56,286 nucleotides of DNA from Bacteroidales bacterium (GCA_015060455.1 SUYM01000021.1:1-56286); one strand, 5' to 3'. Counted from the first letter of the stretch, positions 18,921 to 26,945 are shown. Made by a program: numbers and translations. Notes: generated by a model from the letters alone, not told the origin.

Positions 18921-20672
18921 ATGAAGAAATTATATTTTGCAATTCTGCTGTCATTGTTTGCTGTGGTCGCATGTGACCGCGCGGCAGATGTGCAGTCAAA
19001 CGGGAATGACGGTCATGTCTTGTGTGCGTATTATGACGATGTCTTCTCAAAGTCGGTGTTTACTCCGTCGTATGGAACCAGCGGTATGACTTGGGAGAAA
19101 GGGGATCGTATCAATATCTTTGCCGCTGCATATGAATATGTCTATCAGGCAGAGGCAGACGGCTCTCCAGTATATTTTGAGCCGGTCGATCTGCCGCTGA
19201 CTTACACCAATTCGTATTATGCCGTTTATCCATATCAGGAAAATCCGATTTTCGTAGATGGAATGATCAGTGCAGAGGTTCCGGCGCAACAGGAGGTAGT
19301 GAAGAATTCTCTTGCCTACCATCTTGCAGTCGCTCATTCCGAGACGTTGAACATGTATTTTAAGAATGTCTGCGGCCTGTTCAGAGTGAGAATTTCAGAA
19401 GAGGGAATAAACCGTATAACAATCCGTGGAAATGCAGATGAGAACTTGGCAGGACAGATAATGGTTGATGCCTCTGATGCTTCATGGGAGATTGTGCAAG
19501 GACAGAAAGAGGTTTCTCTGGAAATGCCGGACGGGCAGACTTTCAGTGAAGCGGATTATTATGTGGCTCTTTTGCCGCAGACTTTTGCTTCCGGCTTGAC
19601 TGTGACTGCCTACAAAACTGATGGAAGTTCTATTGTAAAGAATGTAGCCAAGGAAATCGTTCTGGAGAGAAACGGCATATTGGGCGGAGAATTTTCAGGT
19701 GGCGTATGGGAGGTGACGACTTTTGCCGAACTTACTTCTGTAAATAATGCTCAGGATCTTGTGCTGGCTCCTGGCGGTGGATTTTATATGACGGTCAGAG
19801 GAGGCTCAGAGCATGGTATATTTAAAGTTTCTGCGGATGGAACGTCAGTTACAAAATTGGCTTCAACCGTGGATTATCCAGATCTGCTTTCGACTTCATC
19901 GTATCCATGGGGCGGTGATTTTGATTCTAATGGTTTGTTCTATTTTGCGCTCAAAGACTCTCAGAAGATTGCTACCTGCACATCTGAAGGAGTCGTTACG
20001 GAGTATCCTGTTACAGGGGCAGATCTTACAAATGCAATGAAGGTCCTGTTGGACGCGGAAGATAACCTGTATGTCTTGGCTCGTGGCAGTGGAGCCGGCA
20101 AAGGAAAGGTATGTAAGATCAAGAACAATTCTGTGCTTTACACGTGGAATCTGACGTCAGCCTTGTATGAAACAATATGCTTTAATGCCGACGAGACGGC
20201 CATTTTTGCATTTGCGAATTCATCAGGTGATATACAGATGATCGATCTGGCGGATAATACCATGACGCGTGTTGCGGGAAACGGAACCGGACATTCTTCT
20301 GCCAGGACATATAAGGATGCTATCCCAGGGTATCCGATGACAACGACAATCGGTGTTGTGACCTCGGCAATCTGTGCCCCAGATGGTACCATATATTTCA
20401 ATGACAGGTCTGCCAAGACGCTGAGAAAATTTATTCCGGACGAAGACGGAGGTTACGGTAAGGGCTCCATTCGTACCATTGCCGGCAAGGCATGGCCTGT
20501 GGTAAAGGCTGAGGATGCAGCAACAGCCCTCGTAAAAGATGGTCAGGGGCTTAATGCGGTCTTCGCCTTTCCACAGGGTATTGCATTAGGCTCTGACGGA
20601 AAGACTCTCTATATGGTGGACGGAACAGCCGCGACCTGCAAAATCCGCAAAATTACATATATTAAAAATTAG
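18921..20672 (+). CDS. Lipoprotein with fimbrillin-like domain and NHL-like beta-propeller
   Basis: A 583-residue paralogue, last of the propeller series. I choose ATG 18921 over 18915 because the ribosome site AGGTGAGGA ends at 18913, giving 7 bp spacing instead of 1. The lipobox is AVVAC (Cys 18). The fimbrillin-like module is at about 20-270 (GMTWEKGDRINIFAAAYEY) and the propeller at about 275-583, with AQDLVLAPGGGFYMTVRGG, SYPWGGDFDSNGLFYFALKD, SAICAPDGTIYFNDRS and QGIALGSDGKTLYMVDGTA. No terminator directly follows; the next visible one is at 20865. Confidence 0.85.
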   Translation: MKKLYFAILLSLFAVVACDRAADVQSNGNDGHVLCAYYDDVFSKSVFTPSYGTSGMTWEKGDRINIFAAAYEYVYQAEADGSPVYFEPVDLPLTYTNSYYAVYPYQENPIFVDGMISAEVPAQQEVVKNSLAYHLAVAHSETLNMYFKNVCGLFRVRISEEGINRITIRGNADENLAGQIMVDASDASWEIVQGQKEVSLEMPDGQTFSEADYYVALLPQTFASGLTVTAYKTDGSSIVKNVAKEIVLERNGILGGEFSGGVWEVTTFAELTSVNNAQDLVLAPGGGFYMTVRGGSEHGIFKVSADGTSVTKLASTVDYPDLLSTSSYPWGGDFDSNGLFYFALKDSQKIATCTSEGVVTEYPVTGADLTNAMKVLLDAEDNLYVLARGSGAGKGKVCKIKNNSVLYTWNLTSALYETICFNADETAIFAFANSSGDIQMIDLADNTMTRVAGNGTGHSSARTYKDAIPGYPMTTTIGVVTSAICAPDGTIYFNDRSAKTLRKFIPDEDGGYGKGSIRTIAGKAWPVVKAEDAATALVKDGQGLNAVFAFPQGIALGSDGKTLYMVDGTAATCKIRKITYIKN

Positions 20673-20723
20673 AACTGAATGAAAAATCTATTATCTGTCC
20701 ATAGTTAGCATTCTGTTTGCTTT

Positions 20724-20795
20724 TCTGTAGCGCAGTCAGCAGGCTGGTCTTCAGAAATATGGGACTTCAGCGGATCCGTTCCTGTTTTGAAATAA
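20724..20795 (+). pseudogene. Orphan 3' fragment of GLUG-lipoprotein gene (copy A)
   Basis: These 72 bases encode the last 23 residues and stop of the GLUG lipoprotein (SVAQSAGWSSEIWDFSGSVP, ending VLK) with no upstream coding sequence attached. Homology to 24903-24974 and 26874-26945 begins abruptly at 20724 and continues through the following promoter-like site and terminator. It is not a functional gene. It may persist because it carries sequence needed by the downstream sigma-54-type promoter, which lies about 77 bp inside the duplicated unit. Confidence 0.8.
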
Positions 20796-20800
20796 GACTT

Positions 20801-20816
20801 TGGCACACCCTTTGCG
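20801..20816 (+). promoter_or_regulatory. Putative sigma-54 promoter, copy A
   Basis: TGGCACACCCTTTGCG fits the -24/-12 consensus TGGCACG-N4-TTGC, with GG at 20802-20803 and GC at 20814-20815 separated by exactly 10 bases. The predicted start is near 20827. Sites at identical position relative to a downstream terminator occur at 24980 and 26951. A sigma-54 site needs an activator; I cannot see its binding site. Confidence 0.6.
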
Positions 20817-20826
20817 ATAAACTGAG

Positions 20827-20905
20827 TCACGGTTAGTTTAGTTGTTAATAATAGGGTTATGGTTCCGGAGGACATCGCTGCGAAGGCAATGTCCTCCGGT
20901 TTTTT
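20827..20905 (+). ncRNA. Candidate sigma-54-dependent small RNA, copy A
   Basis: The predicted transcript is about 79 nt. A 5' single-stranded-looking, AU-rich part includes GGTTAGTTTAGTTG and TAATAATAGGG, followed by a strong terminator hairpin at 20865-20905. The region from the promoter to the hairpin is nearly identical in three copies whose surrounding genes differ. This is inferred from promoter plus terminator plus conservation; no known RNA family is recognised. Confidence 0.42.
20865..20905 (+). terminator. Rho-independent terminator, copy A
   Basis: Stem CCGGAGGACAT paired with ATGTCCTCCGG (11 bp), loop of 12-13 bases, then TTTTTT. It follows the last propeller gene by about 190 bp and would end both read-through from the operon and the candidate small RNA. 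Confidence 0.88.
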
Positions 20906-20921
20906 GTGGCGTGCATGCTGT

Positions 20922-21087
20922 CGCGGTCGCCCTCCCGTCCGCGAAAATGCCCGAAATCGCGGATGACCCTTGTCAAAATCGCCCACCCGTCCGCAAAAAA
21001 CGCCAAAATCGCGGATGACCCTTGTCAAAATCGCCCACCCGTCCGCAAAAAGGGGCGAAATCGCGGACGACCCTCTCCGAAATCACG
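20922..21087. repeat. 52-bp-period hairpin repeat array
   Basis: Units beginning CGCGGATGACCC start at 20958 and 21010, with a related unit at 21062 (CGCGGACGACCC) and a shortened one at 20922. The period is 52 bp with no unique spacers. At each unit junction CGTCCGC and GCGGA(T/C)G can pair across an A-rich 16-18 base loop, giving a string of small hairpins. A second array is at 26543-26643. Open frames through it are by-products of the repeat. Confidence 0.85.
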
Positions 21088-21121
21088 TGCGGGGCGGAAT
21101 ATGAATTAGATAGAAAATGTA

Positions 21122-21129
21122 TATATTTG
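21122..21129 (+). promoter_or_regulatory. Putative -7 box upstream of SGNH hydrolase gene
   Basis: TATATTTG matches the Bacteroidota -7 consensus TAnnTTTG. It lies just after the repeat array and 33 bp before the start at 21163. A clear -33 TTTG was not found at the expected distance. Confidence 0.5.
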
Positions 21130-21162
21130 TCTGTCATTTTAAAAGTTATAGATATGTTGCAC

Positions 21163-22560
21163 ATGAAAAAGACTCTATGGTCTCTTCTGGCGGTGCTTGC
21201 CCTCACTTTTGCGGTCAGCTCGTGCGAGAAGACGACTGCCCCTGACAAAGATGCAGGAACGGAGCAGACGCCTGATGATGGCGGCAACACCGGTGGAGAA
21301 GGCTCTGGTGAGCAGCCGGGCGGCGACACTCCGACGGACCCCGATACACCGACGGATCCCGACACTCCGGATACTCCGACGGATCCCGACACGCCTGACA
21401 CTCCGGACACTCCAGTTGATCCGGAAGAACCTGTCAATCCGGATGTACCTGTGATGGATGTCAACGTGCCTGCTCAGCAGTCCAAGTACTACATGAGTGC
21501 TTCGGATGACATTGACGATATGCTTGACAATACGAATTCCGGAATGAAGGTTCTGCTGACAGACAGCAAGTTTTACGCAGTAGGTGAGCGGGTTCTTTCT
21601 GTGAGCTTTGAGGCTGATAAGACGATCGCAAAGGTCACCAGCGGAGGTCAGACCGTAAGCGAGAGCAACGTGGTGACTGTAACATGGATGTCAAAGGATC
21701 CAGTGAATCGTCCGAAGGTCGGAAAGGGCTCAGATGCAGGAGAATACGGCATGCTCTGCCTCCCTGGTACATATCAGGGAACTTTTACTGTAAAGACCAA
21801 TCGTTATACGTATCAGTTCACCCGGAATGTGACTCTTCAGCCGGCTGAAACCACAACTGTCACTCTTGATTTCGCCGCTCCTCTGGTGCAGCCGAAGAGA
21901 AAAGTCGGCATCATGGGAGACTCGATCTCTACATTCGACGGAGCCTTGTGCAACCCTGAATATAGTCCGTACTATCCTGCAAACGACCCTAATGTGAGTG
22001 CAAATCCATCTATCGCGGTCAATTCCCAGGAGAGGACATATTGGTGGATGCTGATCAACAATTATATGAAGAACGGCGTCCTTGACGTGAACTCGTCATG
22101 GTCCGGAACGCGAGTTGTCCATGAGGTGAAGAACGGCCGTCAGTCGGGAAGAAGCGTCAATGCCGGTTTTGTCGATAGGGCATATGACTTTGTGGATCCG
22201 GATATCATCATCATCCATGGCGGAACGAACGACAAGAACCAGAGTACGCCTCTGGGCGAATACACATGGGACCTGCCTATAGGCCAGAATGATCTGACAA
22301 AATACAGAAGTGCATACATCGAACTGATCAAGAAACTTCAGAACAGATATGAAGGTGTGCAGATCATCATCATTGTCGGTGATATGCTTACGACAAACTA
22401 CTCTACATCGACGATCGAGATAGCAAAGCACTTCAATATCCCGTATGTAAGTTTTGTTGGAGTGACAGTAGATAAGTGCAAAGGAAGCCATCCTACATAT
22501 CCAGCATTCAATATGATGGCTCAGACCATTTATGAAACCTGTAAAGATTACCTGCCATGA
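21163..22560 (+). CDS. SGNH/GDSL-family hydrolase lipoprotein with Pro/Thr/Asp-rich linker
   Basis: A 465-residue lipoprotein (lipobox VSSC). The start at 21163 (MKKTLW) is preferred; ATG 21154 adds three residues, and the frame upstream to 21022 runs into repeats. Residues about 35-90 are a low-complexity linker built from TDPDTP and PDTP units, probably a stalk. A beta-rich domain of unknown type covers about 100-245. The SGNH hydrolase domain follows: GDSIS with likely nucleophile Ser254, HGGTND with Asn356, and GSHPTYP with His443. The usual Asp of block V is replaced by Ser442. It probably deacylates a carbohydrate or ester at the surface; the substrate is unknown. It overlaps the next gene by 4 bp (ATGA). 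Confidence 0.85.
   Translation: MKKTLWSLLAVLALTFAVSSCEKTTAPDKDAGTEQTPDDGGNTGGEGSGEQPGGDTPTDPDTPTDPDTPDTPTDPDTPDTPDTPVDPEEPVNPDVPVMDVNVPAQQSKYYMSASDDIDDMLDNTNSGMKVLLTDSKFYAVGERVLSVSFEADKTIAKVTSGGQTVSESNVVTVTWMSKDPVNRPKVGKGSDAGEYGMLCLPGTYQGTFTVKTNRYTYQFTRNVTLQPAETTTVTLDFAAPLVQPKRKVGIMGDSISTFDGALCNPEYSPYYPANDPNVSANPSIAVNSQERTYWWMLINNYMKNGVLDVNSSWSGTRVVHEVKNGRQSGRSVNAGFVDRAYDFVDPDIIIIHGGTNDKNQSTPLGEYTWDLPIGQNDLTKYRSAYIELIKKLQNRYEGVQIIIIVGDMLTTNYSTSTIEIAKHFNIPYVSFVGVTVDKCKGSHPTYPAFNMMAQTIYETCKDYLP
21325..21420 (+). repeat. In-gene imperfect repeat coding for TDPDTP stalk
   Basis: Degenerate 9-15 bp units related to ACTCCGGATACTCC and ACGGATCCCGAC encode the Pro/Thr/Asp linker of the SGNH hydrolase. 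Units keep the reading frame, so copy-number change would alter stalk length without frameshift. Confidence 0.75.
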
Positions 22561-24974
22561 GAAAGAATATATTTGCGATGTGCATGGCTGTCCTGATGAT
22601 GACTGGCTGTGCGAAGGAAACTGCTTCTGAAGCAGTTCAGGGATCTGAATCTGCCCCAAAGAAGGCTATGCTTGCCGCGGCGGGAGAGACCGTTCAGATT
22701 ACTGTGACTCTTCCTCAGGTCGAGGGACTTGAGACCCGCGTGGGTCTTACAGAAAATGCTGCAGGCGGTTTTGATCCGACCTGGCAGGACGGTGACCATA
22801 TCCTTGTGGGCGGCGAGGTCTTTACACTCGTTTCTGCCGAGGGTAAGAAGGGAACATTCTCTGGAAAGATGCCTGCAGGAGAGACCTTCGATGTCGTTTA
22901 TCCTGCCGAAGCGTCAGAGGCGGCAACTGTCTCTCAGAAAGCTGACAAGGATTACTCGCATATCAGATACAGTGCATCAATGAAGGGAGTGGACAGCATA
23001 GAGGATATTCATTTCGGACATGATTGGGCTGGTGCTCATGGTGGTACTTTCGTGCAGTCGGGAGCCTTGAAACTGGTGTTGAACCTTCCTGCCGGAGCGG
23101 CCGATGTGCAGAAAGTCTCTTTTGAGACTGCTGATGTGGAACTGTCTGTTACGGTGGCTGACGGAAGTTTCACTGGAAACACCTTCACAGCATATCTTCC
23201 TTGCGGTGAGATTGCTCTCGATGCGGAAACAGAAGTGAAGATTACCGTGTTTACTGCAGATGAATCTGCATTGAAGAATATCTTCTATCCTGGTACGCAG
23301 ACTCTTTATGAAGGTTACCTTGTCCGTCTGGTCACGTCATCTGCAAGGTGGCAGAAAGTTCTTTCAGGAGAGGGTAGCGAGTATGATCCATATCTTATTT
23401 CAAATGTGTCTGAACTGGACAATATAAGAAATCTCATATCTGCCAACACTCATACTCATTTCAAGATGACCGCTGATATAGATATGAGCGGAGTCAAGGA
23501 TTGGGTCCCAATAAATCTGCTTAATGAGCCTTATGGAATTGTTTTTGACGGCGACGGTCACAAGATCAGGAACTTTACATGTACACATGCTTCATGGGCG
23601 AGTTTCTTCGGCGTCCTTTATGGAACTGTCAGGAATGTGACTTTCGAGGATGCGACTGTGACAACTACCGATGCAAGTACATGCGGTATAGTGGCGGCTT
23701 GGGTCGGCAACAGGGACAGTTCTCTCAACGGTGAACTGAATAATGTCAAGGTTGTCCGTGGCAAGGTGTCTAATTCGGGATGGGCTCATATCGGAGGTCT
23801 GACCGGAAGTTCCGGCTCTGGTAAATTCATCAACTGTTCTTTCGACGGCACTGTAGAGCGTACTGCTGCCAATACCTACACAGGTGATTATCATCCTGTC
23901 GGAGGTCTTCTCGGAGAAGCACTGGAGGGGGTAAGTTTTACTGGTTGCAGTACCGGTGGAACCCTTACCACAGCGAGCGGAAGAGCATGCGGAGGTATCG
24001 TGGGACTGTGCAGCAAGACGATGGATATAAAGGATTGCAGCAGCACGATGAATATAACGGCAAGGGATGACGTGGCCGGTGGTATCGTCGGATACTATGG
24101 CAACGGAACCATTTCCGGCTGTATTGTGAAGTCGAATATCACTGTGCGTGAAAACGGCTCAGGCAAGAGTTATGTGGGCGGTATTGCCGGCCATACGGCA
24201 GGAGCGGTTGTACTGACAACCTGCTCTTATCAGGGTGCGATCAGCGCAAAGTCTCAGATTGTCGGTGGAATCCTGGGCCAGTGCAATGCCAGCACAGGAA
24301 ACGGATGTACTATAACCAAGTGTTATACATCCGGCTCGATAAATGGATATTCTGTTGCAGGCGGCATCATCGGTTACGCTTCTCATCAGGGACTTTATAT
24401 ATCGGATTGCAGTTCTACTATGGATGTGACTGTAACTCAGGCTTATGCGGGCGGTATTTCTGGTGATCTGCCTAAGAATTCCACCGTCCGAAACTGTTTT
24501 GCGACAGGAAAAATAACAGGTTCGTTTGCTCTTGGAGGTATATCAGGTCGTGCGTTCGGCCGCCAGGGAGCTTCTTCAAGTCTTGACAGTGATGTCGCCA
24601 CTACTATGGAGAACTGTATCGCTTATAATACATCTGTTGTGTCTGTCGTCTCGGGCGGAGAAGACCCTTCTGCTCATTACAGCGGAGGAGCAGTAATAGG
24701 CTGTTCGTCAAGACCGAACACGCTTAAGAACTGCTGGAGAAAGAGCGATTTCTTATTAAATTACTATGCTACAGCTTCGCTCAACGTGCTGTTTGACCAT
24801 GCGGACTGCAGTCCGAGCGCGCCGCTTGTCCAGCCATCCGGCTCAGCAAAATGGTTCAGCCCATATCATGGAAAGGCAGCCTCTGCTGGAGCGACACTCT
24901 CATCTGTAGCGCAGTCTGCAGGCTGGTCTTCAGAAATATGGGACTTCAGCGGATCAGTTCCTGTTTTGAAATAA
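22557..24974 (+). CDS. GLUG-repeat lipoprotein with fimbrillin-like N-terminal domain
   Basis: An 805-residue lipoprotein (lipobox MMTGC, Cys 18). Residues about 45-265 resemble a fimbrillin-like beta-sandwich (DPTWQDGDHILVGGE). From about 280 on there is a series of right-handed-helix style repeats containing GLUG motifs: GGLTG, GGLLG, GGIVG (twice), GGIAG, GGILG, GGIIG and GGISG (twice), spaced by about 30-40 residues with Cys-bearing turns. This is typical of surface adhesin or glycan-binding proteins; no catalytic motif is seen. Its start overlaps the stop of the SGNH hydrolase gene. The last 100 codons and the 3' flank are duplicated at 26646, and the last 23 codons at 20724. Confidence 0.86.
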   Translation: MRKNIFAMCMAVLMMTGCAKETASEAVQGSESAPKKAMLAAAGETVQITVTLPQVEGLETRVGLTENAAGGFDPTWQDGDHILVGGEVFTLVSAEGKKGTFSGKMPAGETFDVVYPAEASEAATVSQKADKDYSHIRYSASMKGVDSIEDIHFGHDWAGAHGGTFVQSGALKLVLNLPAGAADVQKVSFETADVELSVTVADGSFTGNTFTAYLPCGEIALDAETEVKITVFTADESALKNIFYPGTQTLYEGYLVRLVTSSARWQKVLSGEGSEYDPYLISNVSELDNIRNLISANTHTHFKMTADIDMSGVKDWVPINLLNEPYGIVFDGDGHKIRNFTCTHASWASFFGVLYGTVRNVTFEDATVTTTDASTCGIVAAWVGNRDSSLNGELNNVKVVRGKVSNSGWAHIGGLTGSSGSGKFINCSFDGTVERTAANTYTGDYHPVGGLLGEALEGVSFTGCSTGGTLTTASGRACGGIVGLCSKTMDIKDCSSTMNITARDDVAGGIVGYYGNGTISGCIVKSNITVRENGSGKSYVGGIAGHTAGAVVLTTCSYQGAISAKSQIVGGILGQCNASTGNGCTITKCYTSGSINGYSVAGGIIGYASHQGLYISDCSSTMDVTVTQAYAGGISGDLPKNSTVRNCFATGKITGSFALGGISGRAFGRQGASSSLDSDVATTMENCIAYNTSVVSVVSGGEDPSAHYSGGAVIGCSSRPNTLKNCWRKSDFLLNYYATASLNVLFDHADCSPSAPLVQPSGSAKWFSPYHGKAASAGATLSSVAQSAGWSSEIWDFSGSVPVLK

Positions 24975-24979
24975 GACTT

Positions 24980-24995
24980 TGGCACACCCTTTGCA
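24980..24995 (+). promoter_or_regulatory. Putative sigma-54 promoter, copy B
   Basis: TGGCACACCCTTTGCA matches the -24/-12 consensus, including A after TTGC, with GG-N10-GC spacing. It lies 6 bases after the GLUG gene stop codon. The predicted transcription start is near 25006. Confidence 0.6.
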
Positions 24996-25005
24996 ATAAA
25001 CTGAG

Positions 25006-25084
25006 TCACGGTTAGTTTAGTTGTTAATAATAGGGTTATGGTTCCGGAGGACATTGCTTTGAAGGCAATGTCCTCCGGTTTTTT
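25006..25084 (+). ncRNA. Candidate sigma-54-dependent small RNA, copy B
   Basis: The predicted RNA is about 79 nt, from the sigma-54-type site to the T-run of the terminator. It is nearly identical to copy A; the stretch from the coding stop to the hairpin is 69 bp in all three copies. It could alternatively be only a 3' untranslated region of the GLUG gene. Confidence 0.42.
25044..25084 (+). terminator. Rho-independent terminator, copy B
   Basis: Stem CCGGAGGACATTGC with GCAATGTCCTCCGG (14 bp), 7-base loop, then TTTTTT. It ends the SGNH-GLUG transcription unit. Stem bases that differ from copy A are changed on both sides, so pairing is conserved. Confidence 0.9.
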
Positions 25085-25088
25085 GTGG
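25065..25088. repeat. 24-bp direct repeat, left flank of ATPase cassette
   Basis: This is the 3' arm and T-run of the copy-B terminator plus GTGG. An identical 24 bases lies at 26508-26531. Together they bracket a 1419-bp segment that contains only the ATPase gene and its promoter. Confidence 0.8.
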
Positions 25089-25089
25089 G

Positions 25090-26367
25090 TTATGCCTCTC
25101 TGGTCAGCCACTCCCAGATTGGGATAACTTGAATTGTATATCCGTCTTCTTCTATGACCTCGCTTTCGTGGTCTGTAATCAGGAAAATCTTGTCACATTT
25201 TGTGGCTTTCGCTCCTGCGATACAGCCCTTGATTTCACGTTTTCTGGTTTTTGCGTTGGATATGTCATAACTCACCTGATATACAGCAAGCGTCTTGTTC
25301 CCGTCGCATACCACAAAGTCTGTTTCTGCACTCCTGCCTTGGTAATAATAGATGTCGTTTTCAGATCCTGCTTTTCTTCGCAGCAGTTCCAGATAAACGA
25401 GGGTTTCCAATCTCCAGCCTAAGTTTTCCCCGCAGAAAGCATTCTCGCGCTTATCCATAAAGGCGACATCGATTGCATACGATTTCTCATTTCTTGCTCG
25501 TTCCCTGCTTTTTGAAGAGTACTTGCTTATGGTTGAAATCAGATATGTCTGATTCAGGTACATAAGATAATTGCCGAGAGTGCGCTCGCTCTTAATGCCT
25601 ATGATTTTCTGGAGCGTTTCCTTGACGATAAGAGTAGGAGTCTCGTTCAAAATATGATGGGTCAGTCTCTTTAAAGCATCGACATTACGTATTTTGTAAC
25701 GCTTCTTTATGTCTTGGCTTATGATATTGTCTATCAAGGTACTGATATATTCTTTAGGGTTCTCGTCTCCGGATATCAGTTCAGGGAAGCCTCCTTGGCG
25801 GAAATACTCTTCGTATGCCTTTGACAGCAGACCTTTGTTCTTGGTGGTAAGTCGGGTATAATCCACCTCTTTGATCGAGCACCAATCCTTGAATGAGAAT
25901 GGGAACAGTTCGATCTTGTGATGACGTCCGGTAAGGTGCGTAGCCAGTTCGGTACTCAACAACTTTGCGTTGCTTCCGGTAATGATGATATGTATCCTCT
26001 GCCTTAGCAGACGGTTTACAAACAATGGCCATCCGTCGATATTCTGGATTTCATCCAAAAACAGATATTCAAACTTACCATATATCTTATATAGTGTCTG
26101 AAGCACATTGTCAAGATCTTTAGTCTCTAGTTCCTCCAGACGTTCGTCGTCAAAGTTGGCATAGGCATAATGCACACCGGCCTTTCTCAGTGCGTTGAAG
26201 CAAAGAGTGGACTTTCCGCTTCTCCTGACCCCGATAACAACTTGTGCAAGCTTGCTTTTCCGGTTTATAAGGTCTTCTTCAGGGCGATGTATCAGCACTT
26301 CACCTTCAAGGGCTTCAAGTTCATCCTGCTGTTCAAGCAATACTTTTTCTATGTCTGAAATTTTCAT
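25090..26367 (-). CDS. AAA_14/DUF4143-type ATPase
   Basis: A 425-residue P-loop ATPase of the AAA_14 plus DUF4143 group, abundant in Bacteroidota and archaea, function not established. Walker A is GVRRSGKST at 46-54, Walker B is YLFLDE with Asp105-Glu106, and a sensor-like ITGSN follows. The DUF4143 nuclease-like C-terminal region is at about 200-400, with the usual LGNYLMYLNQTYLI and TDFVV blocks. I start it at 26367 because the -7 box at 26393-26400 overlaps the codons of an upstream start at 26403. It points opposite to all its neighbours, is flanked by 24-bp direct repeats, and its stop lies one base from the left repeat, so it looks like an inserted unit. Confidence 0.9.
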   Translation of the reverse strand: MKISDIEKVLLEQQDELEALEGEVLIHRPEEDLINRKSKLAQVVIGVRRSGKSTLCFNALRKAGVHYAYANFDDERLEELETKDLDNVLQTLYKIYGKFEYLFLDEIQNIDGWPLFVNRLLRQRIHIIITGSNAKLLSTELATHLTGRHHKIELFPFSFKDWCSIKEVDYTRLTTKNKGLLSKAYEEYFRQGGFPELISGDENPKEYISTLIDNIISQDIKKRYKIRNVDALKRLTHHILNETPTLIVKETLQKIIGIKSERTLGNYLMYLNQTYLISTISKYSSKSRERARNEKSYAIDVAFMDKRENAFCGENLGWRLETLVYLELLRRKAGSENDIYYYQGRSAETDFVVCDGNKTLAVYQVSYDISNAKTRKREIKGCIAGAKATKCDKIFLITDHESEVIEEDGYTIQVIPIWEWLTREA

Positions 26368-26392
26368 ATCCGTCTGTTTTATAACATTATCG

Positions 26393-26400
26393 CAAATATA
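26393..26400 (-). promoter_or_regulatory. Putative -7 box for ATPase gene
   Basis: Read on the minus strand this is TATATTTG, matching TAnnTTTG. The start site would be near 26387, giving a leader of about 20 nt to the chosen ATG. No convincing -33 TTTG is seen. Confidence 0.5.
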
Positions 26401-26507
26401 CATATTTCTTATATAATACGGATAAATGACAGATATTTTTATTTTCTAATACGGATATTGTGCGGTTTTTAGAGGGATGTAGTATGGATAATTTACGGGT
26501 CCTCTCT

Positions 26508-26531
26508 GCAATGTCCTCCGGTTTTTTGTGG
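26508..26531. repeat. 24-bp direct repeat, right flank of ATPase cassette (terminator half)
   Basis: Identical to 25065-25088. Here the sequence continues into GCGTGCATGCTGTCGC, the same continuation seen after the copy-A terminator at 20909. It is therefore the right half of a terminator unit whose left half is missing or is now found at copy B. Confidence 0.8.
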
Positions 26532-26542
26532 CGTGCATGCTG

Positions 26543-26643
26543 TCGCAGTCGCTCACCCGTCCGCGAAAATGCCCGAAATCGCGGACGACCCTTGTCAAAA
26601 TGGCCCACTCGTCCGCAAAAACCGCCAAAATCGCGGATGACCG
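26543..26643. repeat. Second 52-bp-period hairpin repeat array
   Basis: A short unit at 26543, a full unit at 26580 (CGCGGACGACCC) and the start of another at 26632 (CGCGGATGACC). The period of 52 bp and the CGTCCGC/GCGGACG pairs are as in 20922-21087; the first junction here pairs perfectly. The array ends exactly where the gene fragment at 26646 begins. Confidence 0.82.
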
Positions 26644-26645
26644 TT

Positions 26646-26945
26646 CACTATAGCGGAGGAGCAGTAATAGGCTGTTCGTCAAGACCGAACACGCTTAAGA
26701 ACTGCTGGAGAAAGAGCGACTTTGTTTTGAATTACTATTCTTCGGCTTCGCTCAACGTGCTGTTTGACCAAGCGGACTGCAGTCCGAGCGCGCCGCTTGT
26801 CCAGCCATCCGGCTCAGCAAAATGGTTCAGCCCATATCATGGAAAGGCAGCCTCTGCTGGAGCGACACTCTCATCGGTAGCGCAGTCTGCAGGCTGGTCT
26901 TCAGAAATATGGGACTTCAGCGGATCCGTTCCTGTTTTGAAATAA
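26646..26945 (+). pseudogene. 3' fragment of GLUG-lipoprotein gene (copy C)
   Basis: Encodes about 99 residues matching the C-terminus of the GLUG lipoprotein, from HYSGGAVIGCSS to the common end VPVLK. It has no start codon of its own class; an open frame from 26460 merely reads through repeats. It is nearly identical to 24675-24974 except for one clustered patch around 26720-26750 (KSDFVLNYYSS against KSDFLLNYYAT). This could be debris of a tandem paralogue or a donor for gene conversion. Confidence 0.85.

Noticed and set aside
20859..20930. Short ORF starting within the candidate small RNA
   Set aside because: It runs through the terminator stem and T-run, and its sequence is not kept in copy C.
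20922..21087. CRISPR array
   Set aside because: The 52-bp units adjoin without unique spacers and no cas genes are present.
21022..21162. N-terminal extension of the SGNH hydrolase
   Set aside because: The added residues come from the 52-bp repeats; the lipoprotein signal begins at 21163 and a -7 box lies at 21122.
26460..26945. Independent 161-residue protein
   Set aside because: The frame reads through repeats into a 3' fragment of the GLUG gene; no proper start or signal peptide.
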